Shown: positions 1-11,000, counted from the stretch's first letter. The stretch is DNA of 64,000 nt from Psychroserpens damuponensis (GCF_000826655.1 NZ_JXJO01000018.1:1-64000), one strand, 5' to 3'. The notes: a model not told the origin generated them from the sequence alone. A program made the numbers and translations.

Positions 1-3000
1 TATCAAATGTTGGTCCTGTCGTTAAGGTTAATACAGTTCCATCTGCATCGGTTAAGGTATCCGTTATCGTTACACCATCGAGAACCACATCTCCTGTATT
101 CTCAACTGTAATTATATAATTGATTGTATCGCCTGCTGCTAATATGCCATCTCCATTATCAGTAATTGATGCACTTTTCTCTGCAATAATACTTGGATTT
201 TCACAAGCATTTACTAATGGATCGGTAGAACTCACATCATTTTGTTGTAATGAATTCATAGCCCCATCTTGTGGCACACCATTAGCATCAACAACATCTC
301 CTAATGAATCATCCGCATCTAAATCTGAAGCAACATAACCGCCATCTCCTTCTAGAGCATCTGGACAACCATCACCATCACTATCTGAGTCCAAATAATC
401 TGGAATACCATCATTATCTGTATCAGGATCTGTGGTTTGAGGGTTAGCAAAATTTGTTGCGCAATCAAATAAAAGACTATGATATCTTACAACATCGACT
501 AATATACCATCAGCTACTACTCCTAATCTAAATGTATAACTAGAAAAATTATTATAATTCGCTTGTATATTTAAAAATGGGTTACTATTAGACGAACCAG
601 GATAATTCACGGTATCTGAGGTTGCTACTAAAAAATCAGATTCTCCTGTTATAGTTAAAGTTGTTGGATCATCCACAACGTAATTAATTGGGAAAGGAAA
701 TCTGTTACGTTCTAATGAATTTGGATTTCCATCCATATCATTAAATCCTACAGTTACCTCAGAAAAAGAAACGGCATTCGTTGTACCAGTCTGGACTAAT
801 TGAATATTGTATTCTACATAACCCTCTTGACCAGGGTTTAATAAATCAATTCCGGTTCCTGGTTTGAAATATTCTGGATTTGAAGTATTATCATCCAATA
901 CATCAACAAAAGCATTTTTGAATTCCACTAAAGTAACTAAAGCATCTACACCTGTTGTGACATTAGCAAATCGGAACACTTCTCCTTCTAACAAGGTATT
1001 AATATTACCATCACCAGTGTCTTCCGTAGGAATAGAACTAAAATCAAAAGTTTCTTCATTACCACAGGCTGGTTGTCCACTGAAGGTTTCACCTCGCTCA
1101 TCAATATCCAAGAGACCATCATTATCATCATCATCATCACAGCCATCAGGAATTAAATCACCATCGGCATCCGATGAATCATCAAATCCCTCACATAAAT
1201 CAGCTGAATTAATTACACCATCACCATCGCAATCATTTGTTGGATAATCAGCACAATTACCTACAACTATTGTTACTGTTGCTGTATCACAGATTGTTGG
1301 ATCTACATCTAAACAAATAGTATACTGTACATTATATGTTCCTGGCAGAGCGCCTGCTGGAACATTTATAGTTCCATCTGTATTGATAGTAACTCCTGTT
1401 AAACCACCATCATCTGAAATACTGATATTATTTGAAATATTGCCGTCGGTTGCGGCTACACCATCGGCTGTATCTGTTCCATTACCGTTATTATCGAAAA
1501 CAGAACCTGTTGAACCTCCTGTTACAGGATTAAAAGCTGTTCCGCTGAAATCATCATTCTCTGCTACAATGGTTGGATCTACTTCAATTGTTACTTCTGC
1601 TGTTGTACAAATTGTTGGATCTACATCTAAACAAATTGTGTATTCTACAGTATACGTATCTGCTGGTGTACCTGCTGGAATATTTATTGTGCCATCTGTA
1701 TTGATAGTAACTCCTGTTAAACCACCATCATCTGAAATACTGATATTATCTGAGATATTACCATCGTTTGCTGCTACGCCATCGGCTGTATCAGTTCCAT
1801 TACCATTATTTGCAAAAACACTTCCGGTGATTCCTCCTGTTTCTGAATCTATTGGTGTTCCGCTGAAATCATCATTCTCTGCTACAATGGTTGGATCTAC
1901 TTCAATTGTTACTTCTGCTGTTGTACAAATTGTTGGATCTACATCTAAACAAATTGTATATTCTACAGTATAAGTATCTGCTGGTGTACCTGCTGGAATA
2001 TTTATTGTTCCATCTGTATTGATAGTAACTCCTGTTAAACCACCATCATCTGAAATACTGATATTATCTGAGATATTACCATCGTTTGCTGCTACGCCAT
2101 CGGCTGTATCAGTTCCATTACCATTATTTGCAAAAACACTTCCGGTGATTCCTCCTGTTTCTGAATCTATTGGTGTTCCGCTGAAATCATCATTCTCTGC
2201 TATAATACAAAGTGAAGTTACAACTTCTGTTATATCTGCACCATTATAATCACAAGAATCACTAGGATCTGTACCATTAGCGACTTCTGTAGCGTTTATA
2301 ACACCATCTCCATCACAGTCAGCTTCATTCCAAGCTGTACTTGGATCTAGAGTTTGACTTGCTAAATTGAAATCACACAAATCCAAAGGATCGGTTGAAT
2401 CTGTAGATTCGGTATCATTCGGAACACCATCACCATCAAAATCAAAAGGTGATGCAGCTGATGGACAACTCGCCCCATCATTTTGAGACGTTGTTGTCCC
2501 ATTAGCTACTAAGTTAGCACAAGGCGTTGCTGTATCATAATTAAGAATTCTATAAATTTCTCCTGTAGTGTTATTTGATATATATAACTCATCATTATTT
2601 ACTCCAAATGCAGCTCCATAACCACCTGTAGGAATTGATCCTCCAGAACATAAATCGATTGTTGATGTTGTTATTGAATTATTTAAAAGGCTAAAATTAT
2701 ATAAAGTATCGTTATGAACTCCATAAAAATTATCTCCGATAATAACTCCATCAGCAGCTCCAAATCCATCTCCTAACAAAGTAGCATTACCTGTTGTTAG
2801 GTCTACACTATGAACTTCTGCTCCATTTGCATTGACTCTACAAATAAGCGCTCCATTTTTTATATCTCCTGCATTATACGAAACACTGTACAATGGTAAA
2901 TTTGTTGTTGCAATATAATATGCAGCTCCTGTTGCATCAATAAGTATCAAATCATTTTTAACCACAGGGTTACCTAATACATCATTTCCTGCTCCAACTG

Positions 3001-4741
3001 CTATAGCATACATAAAACCATCTAGTTCATTATACCCTAACGCATTATATCTAAATCCAGTAGGAACACCTACAGGGTTATAAGAATTACTAGATGGAAT
3101 AAACTCGAATAATTGATCTGTAAGGACTTGATAAAATAATGGATCACAACCAACAGGTACAGGCTCACATGAATCTGGAATACCATCTCCATCAGAATCT
3201 GAAGCAATAGGAAGTGTTATACTTGCTGTTAATCTATTACACTCATCATTAGGATCTGTTCCATCTGATATTTCGTCTGCGTCTGATACTCCATCACCAT
3301 CTGCATCTAGCGCTTCAACCGTTAAAGTCACACAATTTACTTCATCAAAACAAGAGTTATCAACATGACTAACTAAAACACAATACTGTGTTCCATTTAA
3401 TCCAGTTACATCACTTATATTTAATGTAGACGAATTAGTGTTACTATACACTCCACTATCAGAAATAATAGTTCCTCCAGAATTTGGATCGCCCAGATAC
3501 CATTGGTAGGTAATACCTCCATTTGCATTATCAGGTGTACCATAAACTGGAACTCCCGCCACATCATAACCTGTAGCTTCATCTGCAGTTGCAATAACAT
3601 TAAAACTAGCCGGATCACCAGCATTTTCTGTCTGATTAACAGGTGCGGTATCAACAGTAACCTGAACAGCTATAGTGACACCATTGGCTGTAGCCTGAGG
3701 CGTATTTGCCGAAATATCAACATTATTTGCATCTGTAATTGGAACTCCTGATCCATCAACAGTTCCCTCATCACTATCAGCTAAATTATTACTTGAGGTT
3801 AAATCGTCTTCTACAAAATCACCAGCTGCCTCAACTGCATCAGGACAACCATCATTATCACTATCTGTATCTAAATGATTAGGAACACCATCATTATCAT
3901 TATCATAAACATCTGGAATACCATCATTATTATTATCTGCATAACTTGTAGTAGAACCATCACTTGCAATATTATCATCAAATATGTCTAACCAATTAGG
4001 TATATTATCTCCATCTTCATCACCATCAGGGTCATTACTTCCTGCTTCATTAGTATCTAAAATACCATCGTTGTCATCATCGAGATCTTCATCATCAAAT
4101 ACTCCATCACCATCTCCATCTGGTTGTTCAACCGCATTTAACGTTACTGAAATCTGTGTTGACTCCCATCCAGTAGCATTTGCTGGTCCAGGTGCATTAA
4201 GCCCTGGTCTAAATCTTATTGCTTCAGTAGCAGCACTTGCATAAAAACGAAAAATAGTAGTTTCCCATCCATCTCGAGATATCCCTGCTTTTATTTGTAT
4301 TGGGTTTGCTCCAACCTGATATCTAAAGGTGTCATTATATAACTGTGAATAAGCAGCAGACTCCCAAGTACCAGAAAATATTGACAATTCATAAAGTCTA
4401 CCTGGAATCAAACCGGTCATATCAGTACCTACAGTTTCTTCTGTAAAACCTGAACCTAAATCTCTCAGTGACAACCAAGATGTGTGACCATTTGGAGGCA
4501 AAGGTAAAGGTTGATCGTCCCATGTTCCGACTGTAGATGCATTCTGCGCATCTGAAATATCCGGAGTACCTCCAAAATCAACCCAAGCCGTAGGTGCACA
4601 ATCAAAACAATTTTGTGTACCAACTGCATCTGTCGTATTTCCAGTTTGTGGTATCGCTTGCCCAAAGATTGATTGAGACAAAAGAAAAATGCTCAGAAAA
4701 GTTAATAATCGTAATGCCGAGAATCGAGTAAAGATTTTCAT
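1..4741 (-). CDS. Giant secreted repeat protein / adhesin-like (3' end outside window)
   Basis: An open frame runs without a stop from the ATG at 4741 to the window edge, giving at least 1580 residues. Residues 1-28 form a Sec signal peptide (MKIFTRF..., hydrophobic core, FGQA cleavage region). An N-terminal globular part follows. Asp-rich thrombospondin type-3-like calcium repeats (DGDGDGVFDDED, DNDGILDTNE) lie around residues 207-310 and recur later (DSDGDGIPDSCE, DGCPDALEG). Three tandem units of about 106 residues occupy roughly 848-1165; the last visible residues (about 1512-1580) look like a DUF11 domain (AGDTINYIITVENTGD). This architecture is typical of Flavobacteriia surface adhesins secreted by type IX secretion, whose sorting domain is C-terminal and would lie outside the window, so secretion by T9SS is inferred. 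Adhesion or gliding is a guess. Many antisense frames here are shadows of Asp codons. Confidence 0.85.
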   Translation of the reverse strand, partial: MKIFTRFSALRLLTFLSIFLLSQSIFGQAIPQTGNTTDAVGTQNCFDCAPTAWVDFGGTPDISDAQNASTVGTWDDQPLPLPPNGHTSWLSLRDLGSGFTEETVGTDMTGLIPGRLYELSIFSGTWESAAYSQLYNDTFRYQVGANPIQIKAGISRDGWETTIFRFYASAATEAIRFRPGLNAPGPANATGWESTQISVTLNAVEQPDGDGDGVFDDEDLDDDNDGILDTNEAGSNDPDGDEDGDNIPNWLDIFDDNIASDGSTTSYADNNNDGIPDVYDNDNDGVPNHLDTDSDNDGCPDAVEAAGDFVEDDLTSSNNLADSDEGTVDGSGVPITDANNVDISANTPQATANGVTIAVQVTVDTAPVNQTENAGDPASFNVIATADEATGYDVAGVPVYGTPDNANGGITYQWYLGDPNSGGTIISDSGVYSNTNSSTLNISDVTGLNGTQYCVLVSHVDNSCFDEVNCVTLTVEALDADGDGVSDADEISDGTDPNDECNRLTASITLPIASDSDGDGIPDSCEPVPVGCDPLFYQVLTDQLFEFIPSSNSYNPVGVPTGFRYNALGYNELDGFMYAIAVGAGNDVLGNPVVKNDLILIDATGAAYYIATTNLPLYSVSYNAGDIKNGALICRVNANGAEVHSVDLTTGNATLLGDGFGAADGVIIGDNFYGVHNDTLYNFSLLNNSITTSTIDLCSGGSIPTGGYGAAFGVNNDELYISNNTTGEIYRILNYDTATPCANLVANGTTTSQNDGASCPSAASPFDFDGDGVPNDTESTDSTDPLDLCDFNLASQTLDPSTAWNEADCDGDGVINATEVANGTDPSDSCDYNGADITEVVTSLCIIAENDDFSGTPIDSETGGITGSVFANNGNGTDTADGVAANDGNISDNISISDDGGLTGVTINTDGTINIPAGTPADTYTVEYTICLDVDPTICTTAEVTIEVDPTIVAENDDFSGTPIDSETGGITGSVFANNGNGTDTADGVAANDGNISDNISISDDGGLTGVTINTDGTINIPAGTPADTYTVEYTICLDVDPTICTTAEVTIEVDPTIVAENDDFSGTAFNPVTGGSTGSVFDNNGNGTDTADGVAATDGNISNNISISDDGGLTGVTINTDGTINVPAGALPGTYNVQYTICLDVDPTICDTATVTIVVGNCADYPTNDCDGDGVINSADLCEGFDDSSDADGDLIPDGCDDDDDNDGLLDIDERGETFSGQPACGNEETFDFSSIPTEDTGDGNINTLLEGEVFRFANVTTGVDALVTLVEFKNAFVDVLDDNTSNPEYFKPGTGIDLLNPGQEGYVEYNIQLVQTGTTNAVSFSEVTVGFNDMDGNPNSLERNRFPFPINYVVDDPTTLTITGESDFLVATSDTVNYPGSSNSNPFLNIQANYNNFSSYTFRLGVVADGILVDVVRYHSLLFDCATNFANPQTTDPDTDNDGIPDYLDSDSDGDGCPDALEGDGGYVASDLDADDSLGDVVDANGVPQDGAMNSLQQNDVSSTDPLVNACENPSIIAEKSASITDNGDGILAAGDTINYIITVENTGDVVLDGVTITDTLTDADGTVLTLTTGPTFD
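1246..2198 (-). repeat. Three tandem 318-bp coding repeats in the adhesin
   Basis: Units lie at 2198-1881, 1880-1563 and 1562-about 1246 and encode 106 residues each. Each starts AENDDFSGT and ends CTTAEVTIEVDPTIV or a variant. The first two (2198-1563) differ at only a few bases, while the third has diverged (CDTATVTIVVGNC at its end). This pattern indicates recent duplication or homogenisation. The exact 318-bp period keeps the frame. Confidence 0.85.
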
Positions 4742-4831
4742 ATTATCTTAAAGTAAAAATGTTTATATAACTATATATTTTTTTTATTCAATTATAATAG
4801 ATTAACAACATTTTTATCTCAGACAAATAAT

Positions 4832-4839
4832 CAAATGTA
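4832..4839 (-). promoter_or_regulatory. Putative -7 element for the adhesin gene
   Basis: The minus strand reads TACATTTG, a full match to the Bacteroidota TAnnTTTG -7 element. It would give a leader of roughly 85 nt. A TTG at 4854-4856 is only 14 bp upstream, so the -33 element is poor. Confidence 0.4.
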
Positions 4840-4976
4840 AAACTGTTCACCTGCAACTCAGCAGAGTGCGAGTTTAAGGTTACCATTTGAAAATATGTAA
4901 ATTAGACTTTTGCTATTAATCTTAAATCCAAAAATAATATTAATTTTTTGAATTCATATTAAAAGTACAACATTTA

Positions 4977-5014
4977 TTTTATCGATAAAACACACTTAAT
5001 AATCGATAAAACAC
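4977..5014. repeat. Paired ATCGATAAAACAC elements, 21 bp apart
   Basis: The 13-mer ATCGATAAAACAC occurs at 4981 and again at 5002, a spacing of 21 bp or two helical turns. The first copy is the right part of a perfect 14-bp palindrome, TTTTATCGATAAAA (4977-4990). This looks like a paired protein-binding site, but no cognate regulator can be named. Confidence 0.4.
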
Positions 5015-5206
5015 CACGTTAGACTATTGGTTTTAATAAAATAAGGTTTCATGAAAAATTTTATCATATCTATTATTTTAACATTGTTTAATTAAATTAT
5101 TCATAAACAATATTATTTATATTTACCTTACATTTTTTTTGACACAGTTTATTTTTTATAGTCACATTAAAAAACTAGTTATAAATCTTACGATATAATC
5201 TTGTCA

Positions 5207-5239
5207 TTGGTTTTATAAAGTTTAATATAATTATATTTG
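5207..5239 (+). promoter_or_regulatory. Putative prfC promoter
   Basis: TTG at 5207-5209 is followed after 22 bp by TATATTTG at 5232-5239, matching the Bacteroidota TTG/TAnnTTTG consensus. Transcription would start near 5245. The -7 element overlaps the GTG at 5239, which rules that codon out as a start and points to the ATG at 5257. Confidence 0.6.
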
Positions 5240-5256
5240 TGGCTACTAAAATAACT

Positions 5257-6846
5257 ATGAGTTTTAAAAAAGAAATCAATAGACGTCGTACGTTTGGTAT
5301 TATTTCACATCCAGATGCGGGTAAGACAACTTTAACTGAAAAATTACTACTATTTGGTGGTGCTATTCAAGAAGCAGGAGCTGTTAAAAGCAATAAAATA
5401 AAAAAAGGAGCAACTAGTGACTTTATGGAAATAGAGCGTCAGCGTGGGATCTCTGTAGCCACATCTGTACTTGCTTTCGAATATAATGGTATAAAAATTA
5501 ATATTCTGGATACTCCAGGTCATAAAGATTTTGCTGAAGATACTTTTAGAACATTAACTGCTGTAGATAGTGTAATTGTAGTTATAGATGTTGCTAAAGG
5601 TGTAGAGGAACAAACTGAAAAACTTGTTGAAGTTTGTAGAATGCGTAATATACCAATGATTGTTTTTATTAATAAAATGGATCGAGAAGGTAAAGATGCA
5701 TTTGATTTATTAGATGAAATTGAGCAAAAATTAGGTTTAAAAGTTGTCCCTTTAAGTTTTCCAATCGGGATGGGATATGATTTCAAAGGTATTTATAATA
5801 TCTGGGAAAAGAACATCAACCTATTTAGTGGTGATAGTAGAAAAGATATTGAAGAAACAATTGAAATCAATGATTTAACTTCTCTAGAATTAGATAAGCT
5901 TGTTGGAGAAAAAGCTGCACAAACACTTAGAGATGAAATAGAATTGGTTGATGGTATCTATCCTCAATTCGAAAAAGAAGACTATTTAAACGGTGAATTA
6001 CAACCTGTATTTTTTGGTTCGGCTTTAAATAATTTTGGTGTACGTGAATTATTAGATTGTTTTGTTGAAATAGCTCCTAAACCTCGTCCTAAATACAGTG
6101 AAGAACGCTTGGTAGAACCAGAAGAAGAGAAATTTACTGGATTTGTTTTTAAAATTCATGCCAATATGGATCCTAATCATAGAAATAGATTGGCTTTTAT
6201 TAAAATAGTATCGGGTGAGTTTAAAAGAAACACTCAATACCTTCATGTAAGACATAATAAGAAATTAAAATTTTCTAGTCCAAATGCGTTTTTTGCTGAA
6301 AAGAAAGAAATTGTAGACATCTCTTATCCAGGTGATATTGTAGGATTACAAGATACTGGGAATTTTAAAATTGGTGACACTTTAACGGAAGGTGAAATTC
6401 TAAACTATAAAGGTGTACCAAGTTTTTCACCAGAACATTTTAGATATATCAATAATGCTGACCCACTAAAATCTAAACAATTAAACAAAGGAATAGATCA
6501 ATTGATGGATGAAGGCGTTGCTCAATTATTTACTTTAGAACTTAATGGAAGAAAAGTAATTGGAACTGTTGGAGCTCTACAATATGAAGTCATTCAATAT
6601 CGTTTAGAACACGAATATGGAGCTAAATGTATTTATGAAAATCTCAATGTACATAAAGCTTGTTGGATTGAAACAGATAATATAAAAAGTGAAGAATATA
6701 AAGACTTTTTACGAGTTAAACAGCGTTTTTTAGCGAAGGATAAGCGTGGTCAACTTGTGTTTCTAGCAGATTCTCCTTTTTCTTTACAAATGACACAACA
6801 AAAGTATAAAAGTATTACATTTCATAATACTTCAGAATTCGACTAA
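5257..6846 (+). CDS. prfC: Peptide chain release factor 3 (RF3)
   Basis: This is the translational GTPase that removes RF1/RF2 from the ribosome after termination. The 529-residue product shows the G1 loop SHPDAGKTT (17-25), the G3 motif DTPGH (85-89) and the G4 motif NKMD (139-142). EF-G-like domain II and the RF3-specific C-terminal domain follow, and the length is normal for RF3. A GTG at 5239 would add six residues, but it overlaps the putative -7 promoter element. The chosen start gives [13 protein letters not shown], the usual family N-terminus. The gene stands alone, divergent from the adhesin, with a short leader and no Shine-Dalgarno. Confidence 0.95.
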   Translation: MSFKKEINRRRTFGIISHPDAGKTTLTEKLLLFGGAIQEAGAVKSNKIKKGATSDFMEIERQRGISVATSVLAFEYNGIKINILDTPGHKDFAEDTFRTLTAVDSVIVVIDVAKGVEEQTEKLVEVCRMRNIPMIVFINKMDREGKDAFDLLDEIEQKLGLKVVPLSFPIGMGYDFKGIYNIWEKNINLFSGDSRKDIEETIEINDLTSLELDKLVGEKAAQTLRDEIELVDGIYPQFEKEDYLNGELQPVFFGSALNNFGVRELLDCFVEIAPKPRPKYSEERLVEPEEEKFTGFVFKIHANMDPNHRNRLAFIKIVSGEFKRNTQYLHVRHNKKLKFSSPNAFFAEKKEIVDISYPGDIVGLQDTGNFKIGDTLTEGEILNYKGVPSFSPEHFRYINNADPLKSKQLNKGIDQLMDEGVAQLFTLELNGRKVIGTVGALQYEVIQYRLEHEYGAKCIYENLNVHKACWIETDNIKSEEYKDFLRVKQRFLAKDKRGQLVFLADSPFSLQMTQQKYKSITFHNTSEFD

Positions 6847-7031
6847 CAAACTAAGCCAAACACCATCTATTCAAGCAATTATATCATAAAATTTAATGTA
6901 ATTCATCTAATAATTTTAAATATAATTTGTTTTTTATCGATGATTTATTACTTTTAAACGTAATTTAAATTAGAACAACCTTTTAGGTAACTAAATTTAA
7001 AATAGATTAAAGCCCCAAAATTGATCTACTT

Positions 7032-7259
7032 ATGAAAACAAATCCAAATGTTTTCAGTAATAATGATATTACTGTAACTTACAACCCGTGTCATTGTATA
7101 AACGCTGAGCGTTGTGCAAAAGAACTTTCAAATGTATTTAGACAATCAGTTATTCCTTGGATTGATTTAGAAGGTGCATCCACGAAAAAAATCATAAAAC
7201 AGGTAAAAAAGTGTCCTTCGGGAGCTTTACAATTTCATATAAAACAAGAAGTCGCTTAA
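7032..7259 (+). CDS. Small 4Fe-4S mono-cluster protein (Fer4_19 / YjdI-like)
   Basis: This 75-residue cytoplasmic protein has four cysteines in the order C20-x-C22-x5-C28 ... C61-P. The motifs NPCHCINAERC and KKCPSGAL match the divergent 4Fe-4S mono-cluster family (Fer4_19, E. coli YjdI-like). It probably binds one cluster for electron transfer; the partner is unknown. It lies 185 bp after prfC and about 220 bp before a strong terminator that faces DUF3467, and is probably monocistronic. No clear TAnnTTTG element was found upstream. Confidence 0.8.
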   Translation: MKTNPNVFSNNDITVTYNPCHCINAERCAKELSNVFRQSVIPWIDLEGASTKKIIKQVKKCPSGALQFHIKQEVA

Positions 7260-7478
7260 TTAGATAAGGTGCATTGATTTTACGTGAATTACTAAAATGA
7301 TGTAACCATTTTAAGATAAAACTTAATTTAAAGTGATTTTGAGCCTGTTTTAGACAAATAACAACGAATTGCCTTAGTAATTATTTAATAGAGTTTAAAA
7401 AGCTATTTATGTGATCCATTTATTTTTGAATATTCACAATACTTATTAAATAAATGTTAGCAATAGAAAAAATTTATT

Positions 7479-7520
7479 AAAAAAGCCTTTATCTTAAAAT
7501 TTTAAGATAAAGGCTTTTTT
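7479..7520. terminator. Bidirectional intrinsic terminator
   Basis: A perfect 21-bp inverted repeat has arms 7479-7499 and 7500-7520. It begins with six A and ends with six T, so it reads as a GC-containing hairpin plus T-tract on both strands. It can end both the plus-strand Fe-S protein gene and the minus-strand DUF3467 transcript. Confidence 0.85.
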
Positions 7521-7541
7521 TTTAATTTATATCCAGTTAAT

Positions 7542-7568
7542 AAAATTTAATTGAATTGGAGGTTGCTC
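7542..7568 (-). repeat. Partial duplicate of the DUF3467 3' end
   Basis: On the minus strand, 7568-7542 repeats the gene segment 7675-7649 that encodes EQPPIPLNF. The first 16 bases are identical and about 24 of 27 match. It lies 107 bp downstream and is non-coding now. Confidence 0.5.
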
Positions 7569-7627
7569 TCCAAATAATTTCGAGCAACTAATCAATATTA
7601 AATGTAAAGTTATTTTATATCTAAATT

Positions 7628-7942
7628 TTATGCTTGACCTGTTGGTCCAAAGTTTAAAGGAATTGGAGGTTGCTCGTAATCCTTAATTTCACCATGGGCC
7701 TTTTCAAATCGATTTACATTATCATTTAAGGCTTTTAATAATCGTTTTGCATGTTGTGGTGTTAATATAATTCTAGATTTCACTTTACTCTTAGGAGTTC
7801 CAGGCATGATACTCACGAAATCCACAACAAATTCTGATACTGAATGGTTGATTATAGCCAAATTAGAATACGTTCCTTCAGCTATTTTTTCATCTAATTC
7901 TATGTTTATTCCTGGTTTCTTAGTTTTATTATCTTCTGCCAT
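7628..7942 (-). CDS. DUF3467 domain protein
   Basis: This 104-residue soluble protein matches the DUF3467 family of unknown function. It has the family core (YSNLAIINHSVSEFVVDF, then RIILTPQHAKRLLKALNDN) and an acidic, proline-rich tail (EQPPIPLNFGPTGQA). No signal peptide or membrane segment is seen. It lies directly downstream of rpoC on the same strand, a position common in Bacteroidota, with a terminator (8006-8038) in between, so expression may come from read-through or its own promoter. Function cannot be assigned; the conserved placement hints at a housekeeping role. Confidence 0.8.
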   Translation of the reverse strand: MAEDNKTKKPGINIELDEKIAEGTYSNLAIINHSVSEFVVDFVSIMPGTPKSKVKSRIILTPQHAKRLLKALNDNVNRFEKAHGEIKDYEQPPIPLNFGPTGQA

Positions 7943-8002
7943 AACATGTATTTTTAATATTTCCGTAGAAAAGAAATATGATTTTTAATTTAAATTTTTA
8001 AT

Positions 8003-8038
8003 AAAAAAGCCTTCTAGTAATATATACAAGAAGGCTTT
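8003..8038 (-). terminator. rpoC terminator
   Basis: On the minus strand, AGAAGGCTTT-... stem arms (8038-8029 and 8015-8006, 10 bp, AAAGCCTTCT on plus) are followed by a T-tract (8008-8003). It lies 29 bp after the rpoC stop and ends the rplKAJL-rpoBC transcript. Confidence 0.8.
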
Positions 8039-8066
8039 AATTTTATAGATTCTTGAATTAGAACTA

Positions 8067-11000
8067 CTAGTTATAATTCATCTCTTCTTTTGCTTTCATC
8101 ATTTCATTAAATTCTGCTTTAGAACCTACGATGATGTTGTCAAATTTTCTAACACCTGTTCCTGCTGGGATTCTATGACCAACAATTACATTTTCTTTCA
8201 ATCCTTCAAGATCATCAATCTTACCATTTACAGCTGCTTCGTTTAGAACTTTAGTTGTTTCCTGGAACGATGCTGCCGAGATGAATGACTTCGTTTGTAA
8301 CGATGCTCTTGTAATACCTTGTAAAATTGGAGTTGCAGTTGCTGGTTGTGCATCACGTGCAGTTACCAATGCTTTATCCTCTCTACGAAGTATAGAATTC
8401 TCATCTCTTAATTCTCTAGACGTTAATACTTGACCAAGTTTTAACGTTTGAGAATCACCTAAATCTTCTACAACTTTCAATCCGAAAATTTTATCATTTT
8501 CTTCAATGAAATCTGCTTTATGAACCAATTGATCTTCTAAGAAAATAGTATCACCAGAATCAATGATTCTAACTTTACGCATCATCTGTCTCACAACAAC
8601 CTCAAAATGCTTATCGTTAATCTTCACACCTTGTAAACGATATACTTCTTGTACTTCATTTACTAAATATTGTTGAACAGCGGCTGGGCCTTTAATATTC
8701 AAAATATCATTTGGTGTAATCGAACCATCAGATAAAGGCATACAAGCTTTAACGTAATCATTTTCTTGTACAAGAATTTGATTAGATAATTTCACTAAGT
8801 ATTTCTTAACCTCACCAAGCTTAGACTCAATGATAATCTCACGGTTACCTCTTTTAATTTTTCCGAAGGACACAACACCATCAATCGCACTTACAACAGC
8901 AGGATTAGAAGGGTTACGTGCTTCAAATAATTCTGTTACACGAGGTAAACCACCAGTAATATCACCAGCTTTAGAAGATTTACGTGGGATTTTAACTAAA
9001 ATTTTACCAATTTTAATCTTCTCACCATCATCAATCATAATGTGTGCACCTACTGGTAAGTTATAAGAACGAATTGCTTCACCTTTACCATCTTCAACAA
9101 TAAGAGTAGGAATTAATTTCTTGTTTCTAGACTCAGAGATTACTTTCTCTTGGAATCCTGTTTGTTCATCAATTTCTACTTGGTATGTTACACCTTGTTC
9201 GATGTTTTCATATCTTACTTTACCAGCAAACTCTGAAATAATTACACCGTTATATGGATCCCATTCACAAATTACAGTACCTGTTTTCACTTTATCACCT
9301 GGTTGAACATAGATGAAAGATCCATAAGGAATATTATTTGTACTTAATGTGATACCAGTTTTAGCATCTACTAATTTTAATTCAGAAGTTCTAGATATAA
9401 CAACATCTACATCATTACCTTCTTTATCAGTACTCTTAACGGTTTTAAGATCTTCGATCTCAGCGATACCATCAAATTTAACTGTTAATTTATTTTCTTC
9501 GGAAATGTTACCTGCAACACCACCTACGTGGAATGTACGAAGTGTAAGCTGAGTACCAGGTTCTCCAATTGATTGTGCAGCAACTACACCAACGGCTTCA
9601 CCTCTTTGTACCATTTTACCAGTCGCTAAATTACGACCGTAACATTTAGAACAAATACCTTTTTTAGCCTCACAAGTTAATGCAGAACGTACTTCTACCG
9701 CATCTAAAGGTGATGCTTGAATACGTTTAGCAATATCATCATCAATATGACCACCTGCTTCAACTAATAACTCTTCAGTAATAGGATCATAAACATCATT
9801 TAATGATGTACGACCAACTATTCTAGCCTCAAGAGTTTCTATAATTTCTTCATTTTTCTTTAATGGTTGAACTTCAATACCTCTTAAAGTACCACAATCT
9901 TCAGTATAGATAATAACATCTTGAGATACATCAACTAAACGACGAGTTAAGTAACCTGCATCGGCAGTTTTAAGTGCTGTATCGGCAAGACCTTTACGTG
10001 CACCGTGAGTAGAGATAAAGTAATCTAAAATTGAAAGACCTTCCTTAAAGTTAGAAAGAATTGGGTTTTCAATAATTTCACCACCTCCTGCGTTAGATTT
10101 TTTAGGTTTTGCCATTAATCCACGCATACCTGTTAACTGACGAATCTGTTCTTTAGATCCACGAGCTCCAGAATCAAGCATCATAAACACCGAGTTGAAT
10201 CCTTGTTGGTCTTCACGAATACGCTTCATTGATAATTCTGTCAATTCAGCATTTGTAGACGTCCAGATATCAATTACTTGGTTATAACGTTCGTTATTAG
10301 TAATTAAACCCATGTTATAATTACCCATAATACCATCAACTAAGCCATTAGCTTTATCAATCATACCTTGTTTTTCGGCAGGAATAATAATATCACCTAA
10401 ACTAAATGATAATCCTCCTTGGAATGCGAATTTATATCCTTGAGTTTTAATCTCATCTAAGAAAGAAGCTGTTTCTGGTACACTTGTCTTTTTAAGAATA
10501 CCATGAATAATGTCTCTTAATGATTTTTTTGTTAATACTTCATTAATATAACCTGCAGCAGCTGGTACTTTTTCGTTGAAAAGAACACGACCTACAGTAG
10601 TTTCTATAATTTGCGTAGTTAACTCACCTTCTTCATTAAAATCTTGAGTTCTTACTTTAATACCAGCATTTAATTCTACTTTCTTCTCGTTGTAAGCAAT
10701 TGTTACTTCTTTTGGAGAATAGAATGTTAAGCCTTCACCTTTAACCGTATAATTTTCATCAGTTTTTCTTAGCTTGGTCATATAATATAGACCAAGTACC
10801 ATATCCTGTGAAGGTACTGTTACTGGAGCACCATTTGCTGGATTTAAGATATTGTGAGATGCCAACATTAATAATTGACATTCTAAGATAGCTTCTGGTC
10901 CAAGTGGCAAGTGAACTGCCATTTGATCACCATCAAAATCGGCATTAAATGCAGTACACACTAATGGGTGTAACTGAATTGCTTTTCCTTCAATTAATTT

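Larger units (their letters stand above)
4742..5256. other. Divergent intergenic region between adhesin and prfC
   Basis: About 515 bp of very AT-rich DNA separate the two divergent genes. It holds the two promoters annotated separately and a repeated ATCGATAAAACAC element at 4981-4993 and 5002-5014. No RNA gene or coding frame was seen. Confidence 0.7.
7260..7627. other. Convergent intergenic region with terminator
   Basis: This 368-bp AT-rich region lies between the convergent Fe-S protein and DUF3467 genes. It holds a perfect 21-bp inverted repeat (7479-7520), a small dyad GTTGCTC-N13-GAGCAAC (7562-7588) and a partial duplicate of the DUF3467 3' end (7542-7568). No further gene was seen. 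Confidence 0.75.

Noticed and set aside
3820-4130. CATCACCATC-type short repeats resembling a CRISPR or microsatellite
   Set aside because: They are coding: minus-strand codons for Asp-rich calcium-binding repeats, with irregular spacing and no distinct spacers.
3421-4665. Several open frames on both strands inside 1-4741
   Set aside because: They are shadows of the Asp/Gly-rich adhesin reading frame and have no recognisable protein features.
5239-5256. GTG at 5239 as the start of prfC
   Set aside because: It overlaps the putative -7 promoter element TATATTTG, and the ATG at 5257 gives the normal RF3 N-terminus.
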